Translations under genes and position numbers: made by a program
Shown here: piece after piece, positions 13,900 to 16,794 of the stretch
Layout: each line of letters opens with the position of its first letter
How positions within the stretch are numbered: the first letter of the stretch is position 1
Notes under the pieces: model-generated
Told to the model about the DNA's origin: nothing
Databases searched by the model: none
What the model saw: only the letters and a program-made list of their open reading frames with translations
Assembly: GCA_003560215.1 (NCBI GenBank)
Contig: PWIY01000352.1
Span: 1-16,794 of the forward strand
From: Bacteroidales bacterium
GTDB lineage: Bacteria > Bacteroidota > Bacteroidia > Bacteroidales > UBA7960
Direction of reading: 5' to 3'
Length of the DNA stretch: 16,794 bases

Positions 13900-15660
13900 C
13901 TAATGCACATGCCCTTCCATCTCTTCTTCAGGCATTTCGGCACCCCCTATGCCTTCCCTGAGTTCTTCACGCACCTCACCGCAGCTGAGCATCATGGATC
14001 CGAAATATGGATTTTTGATCTCTTCAAACTCACTGAGCCAATAGGCCCCCCTGTCATCATCATACATGGGGCAGAAAGCCACGTAGAAAGTTTGCCCGAT
14101 GGCTCCGAGCGTTTGCGCAACAGAGATCATGGCTTCAGACAAAGGTTCAAAGCGGGCCCGGCGTGCTTCCAGGTCATCTGCGGCCAGAAATTCTTCCATG
14201 CTTTCAGCAATCAACCCATACTTCTCCATCCAGAACATATGATGTTCGCCCTCCAAGGAGTGCTCCCCGGTTTCTTCCAGCTGATTCTGCATGGATTCTG
14301 CATATCCCAAAGATGACTGCTCAGGGTCATCATTGGCAAGGGCATTCTTGATGTCAAAATACCTTTCAAACAACAACTCGAGATTGCTCCGGAAAGGCTC
14401 GGGCAGCTCGACGGTTTCAGGCGGCGACATCATACTGAAATGACCCCTTAGCTGGGCTGCTGCATCAATGGCGAACACAGCGTTTACGGCAATTTCTTCT
14501 CCGGCCGACAATCCGGAAAGAACCGGATACTCATCTGCTGCTGGAGTCCCAATTTCGATTTCCCTGTACTCAAAAGTGAAGCCGTCCCTGTCTGGCCTTT
14601 TCACATAAACCACAGCCGTTTTTCCTGTCCACAATATGGCAGTGGAAGGTACCATAAGCTGTTCTTGCAGGTCTCCGGATTTCACATGGGCATTTACCAG
14701 CATCCCAGGCTTTAGCAACATATCTTCATTTTGCACCGTAAGCCTGACCCTGGCAGTCCTTGTCTGACGATCGATAAAAGGATCCACAAACTCTACTTTA
14801 CCGGAAAGTTCCCTGCCGGGATGCGAGGGTATATCCAGAACAGCTTCATCTCCTTTTCTGAGGGAACCCAGATGACTTTCATAGGCGTCCAGCTCCACCC
14901 AGACTGTATTGAGGTCTGCAATGGAAAATAAGTTATCCCCCGTGCTCACGTAGTCCCCCTCCGATACGAGTCTTTGTGTCAGGTACCCAGATTTCCCCGC
15001 GTATACGTCAATATGTGAACGGGCCTCTCCTTCTGACTCGATCTTGTCAATCTGGGCCCCGGTCAGGTTGAACAGCCTGAGGCGTTCGCGGGCTGCCGCA
15101 TAAAGCCGCGGATTCTGTTCTTTATCTCTTGCAGCATTGAGAAGTTCCTGCTGCGCCTGCATCATTTCGGGAGAATAAAGTGTGGCAAGCGGTTCACCTT
15201 CCCGGATGAAATGGCCCGTGTAATCTGCGAACAACTTGTCTACCCTTCCGGGAAAACTGGCAGCGATATTCCGTGTTTCCTTCTCATTCAGTACTACCAT
15301 CCCGGTCATCCGTGACTCGATGGATATGGTTTCCGGACTTACAGGGGCGGTTTGTACATTCGCCCAGTGGTAATGACTTTCCCGCATGGCAAAAATAAAG
15401 GGATCATCCTCCTGGTGATCGTCCTCTTCAGAAGCAGGGATCAACTCCATTCCGCAAATGGGGCAGTCACCGGGTCCATCCTGTCTTACCTGCGGGTGCA
15501 TGGAGCAGGTGTATTCGGTGTCAGCGGCTTCTTGAGCAGTTTCATGATCATGCTGATCCTCTTCTGCGCCATTTCTGCCAAAAAGCAGCCATCCCAGTAA
15601 AATGCCTGCCAGAATAAGCAATATATAGCGACCGGTATTTTTTTTCTTTTCCTTATTCAT
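13900..15660 (-). CDS. RND efflux periplasmic adaptor, CusB-like, with metal-binding and DUF3347-type domains
   Basis: The 586-residue protein has a membrane-anchor helix at about residues 11-28 (YILLILAGILLGWLLFG), then an acidic/His-rich linker and a heavy-metal-binding domain (YTCSMHP, then CPICGMELIP; C52, C66, C69). A membrane-fusion-protein core follows at about residues 90-400 (ESRMTGMVVLNEKETRNIAASFPGR, lipoyl/beta-barrel segments). From about residue 425 there is a DUF3347-type domain ending in VAFCPMYDDDRGAYWL and KNPYFGSMMLSCGEV; the chain ends in a Glu/Met/His tail. This layout is typical of Bacteroidota Cu(I)/Ag(I)-type CusB adaptors, which link the inner membrane pump to the outer membrane factor. 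The ATG at 15660 is preferred over a TTG at 15666 because AGGA lies six bases before it. The outer membrane factor gene ends 12 bases upstream. Confidence 0.93.
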   Translation of the reverse strand: MNKEKKKNTGRYILLILAGILLGWLLFGRNGAEEDQHDHETAQEAADTEYTCSMHPQVRQDGPGDCPICGMELIPASEEDDHQEDDPFIFAMRESHYHWANVQTAPVSPETISIESRMTGMVVLNEKETRNIAASFPGRVDKLFADYTGHFIREGEPLATLYSPEMMQAQQELLNAARDKEQNPRLYAAARERLRLFNLTGAQIDKIESEGEARSHIDVYAGKSGYLTQRLVSEGDYVSTGDNLFSIADLNTVWVELDAYESHLGSLRKGDEAVLDIPSHPGRELSGKVEFVDPFIDRQTRTARVRLTVQNEDMLLKPGMLVNAHVKSGDLQEQLMVPSTAILWTGKTAVVYVKRPDRDGFTFEYREIEIGTPAADEYPVLSGLSAGEEIAVNAVFAIDAAAQLRGHFSMMSPPETVELPEPFRSNLELLFERYFDIKNALANDDPEQSSLGYAESMQNQLEETGEHSLEGEHHMFWMEKYGLIAESMEEFLAADDLEARRARFEPLSEAMISVAQTLGAIGQTFYVAFCPMYDDDRGAYWLSEFEEIKNPYFGSMMLSCGEVREELREGIGGAEMPEEEMEGHVH

Positions 15661-15672
15661 ATGCAATCCTGG

Positions 15673-16794
15673 TTATCTGAAAACATGATTTACTTTTAAC
15701 TTGTCAATTTCTGCCCGAACCTTGTGGCGGTCAACCTTCACTTCCAGTGTCCGCCATTCCAGATCAATGATCTGATCCTGAATGCGGAGCAGTTCGTCAA
15801 ATCCCTCGTCGCCTGAAGCATAACCCGTCAGGACAAGCTCCTCTGTCTTATATGTAATACTGAGTTGACGATTGTAAAAATCCTGGTCCCGGCGAAGGTT
15901 TTTCAATGATCTTTCCAGGGTGTACCACTCCCTTGCCAGCTCGTCGGCCTGATTGTGTTCCGCATACGCTGCCTGATCGGCCATTAGCTGCCCTTCTTCC
16001 CTGATTGCCCTGTTCTTGTTTCGGAAAACCGGAATTGAAACAGAAACCATCGGCATGAGCATGTGTCCGCCATCCATCTGTCCCATGGCGGCATCCCCGG
16101 CTCCAAACCATGAATACTGTACCCCAAGTCCGAACGAGGGACGGGTCTCCAGCCTGGTCAGGTCACTTTCAATTTTGGCAGCAGCTGTTCTGGACTCTGC
16201 TGCCAGCAACCGCGGGTTATTGGCAAAACTTTCCCTGTGGTCATTTATTTCGGGCAAATCTTCCGGAAGTTCCTGCAGTGACTCCGGAATGTCAATCCGG
16301 GCAAGTTCCTCCCGACCAATCAGGTTATTGAATGTCCGGGTAAGCTCAAGTATTTTCTCCTGCAAAACAGCCTTCCGGTTTTCCAGGTCGGCAATTTGAA
16401 TCTCAAGGCGGTACAGGTCCAGCATCAGGCCCGGTTGGTCCTGACCTGCCCCATACCTTGAGTATATGATGTCTTCCCGGGTATTCAGCACCCGGATAAA
16501 ATCATCCAGCAGGTCCATTTTGCGGGTTTGATTGTAAATATCCAGCCACAGGTTGGTAATCCGGAGAAACAATTGGTTGCGTTCCACCAGAAATTCACTG
16601 AATTTGCCCATGGCGGCCTGTTCTGCAGCAGCCTGACGCTTGTCAAGGGTGCCAAACCATGGAAATGACTGCATCAGTCCCAGATCCAGGTATTGGTCAC
16701 CCATCAGCCGCTCCATGGGTGGTGTAAAAATTCCTGCGGAAAGCTGAGGATCAGGGAGTGATCCGGATATTTGTACCCGGCTAAGGGATGCTTC
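15673..16794 (-). CDS. TolC/CusC-like outer membrane efflux factor, 5' end outside the window
   Basis: The frame is open to the right edge, so the true start and signal peptide lie outside. An internal ATG at 16716 is not the start, because the upstream codons continue the family pattern (SLPDPQLSAGIFTPPMERL). The visible 373 residues carry the two long coiled-coil hairpins of an OEP (TolC) protein: MQSFPWFGTLDKRQAAAEQAA, a helix with regular Leu/Ile heptads, the second repeat beginning FANNPRLLAAESRTAAAKIESD, and RPSFGLGVQYSWFGAG of the second beta region. It ends with a helix rich in charged residues before the terminal KVNHVFR. It would form the outer membrane exit duct for the CusB-like adaptor encoded 12 bases downstream. 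The stop codon is TAA and the adaptor's Shine-Dalgarno immediately follows it. Confidence 0.92.
   Translation of the reverse strand, partial: EASLSRVQISGSLPDPQLSAGIFTPPMERLMGDQYLDLGLMQSFPWFGTLDKRQAAAEQAAMGKFSEFLVERNQLFLRITNLWLDIYNQTRKMDLLDDFIRVLNTREDIIYSRYGAGQDQPGLMLDLYRLEIQIADLENRKAVLQEKILELTRTFNNLIGREELARIDIPESLQELPEDLPEINDHRESFANNPRLLAAESRTAAAKIESDLTRLETRPSFGLGVQYSWFGAGDAAMGQMDGGHMLMPMVSVSIPVFRNKNRAIREEGQLMADQAAYAEHNQADELAREWYTLERSLKNLRRDQDFYNRQLSITYKTEELVLTGYASGDEGFDELLRIQDQIIDLEWRTLEVKVDRHKVRAEIDKLKVNHVFR

Noticed and set aside
15661..15666. TTG start for the efflux adaptor
   Set aside because: The ATG six bases downstream has AGGA at a proper distance, so the TTG is unlikely to be used.

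Overview
The window looks like chromosomal DNA of a Bacteroidota bacterium, most likely class Bacteroidia. The grounds are a TonB-dependent receptor with the long basic N-terminal leader seen in that group (FRRWSRR...YAVF), weak or absent Shine-Dalgarno sequences before most starts, a heavy-metal efflux adaptor carrying both an N-terminal metal-binding domain and a C-terminal DUF3347-type domain, and many exported enzymes. Many proteins are rich in Asp and Glu, which would fit a marine or moderately saline habitat, but that is inference. No tRNA, rRNA, CRISPR array, insertion sequence or phage gene was seen, and no stretch over 300 bases lacks a gene.

Left part, 1-8252, all on the minus strand. 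Reading in the direction of transcription: a two-domain lytic transglycosylase (MltF type); an exported DUF4438-type protein; a ring-cleaving dioxygenase of the glyoxalase fold and an alpha/beta hydrolase that overlap by one base (TGATG), resembling the MhqE/MhqD or MhqO/MhqD quinone- and catechol-handling pairs; a sugar-nucleotide-type nucleotidyltransferase; a TonB-dependent outer membrane receptor; a rhodanese-like protein with Asp at the catalytic Cys position, overlapping the receptor gene by four bases; and the first 88 codons of a BadF/BcrA-type CoA-enzyme activase that runs off the left edge. Likely transcription breaks lie after the transglycosylase (hairpin at 6768-6784) and after the hydrolase (hairpin at 3903-3921).

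Middle part, 8421-13850, plus strand, divergent from the transglycosylase: an amidohydrolase lipoprotein (YtcJ-like), an exported C69-family dipeptidase, a flavin reductase-like flavoprotein, and both subunits of exodeoxyribonuclease VII (xseA and xseB, four-base overlap). Spacings of 12, 20 and -4 bases suggest that the last four are cotranscribed.

Right part, 13900-16794, minus strand and convergent with xseB: a CusB-like efflux adaptor preceded by a TolC/CusC-like outer membrane factor that is cut off at the window edge. The inner membrane RND pump would be expected outside the window.

No clearly new multi-gene system is visible. The points most worth a second look are the receptor/inactive-rhodanese/activase arrangement, the active-site substitution in XseA, the exported DUF4438 protein, and the dipeptidase whose presumed catalytic Cys sits exactly at the signal peptide junction.
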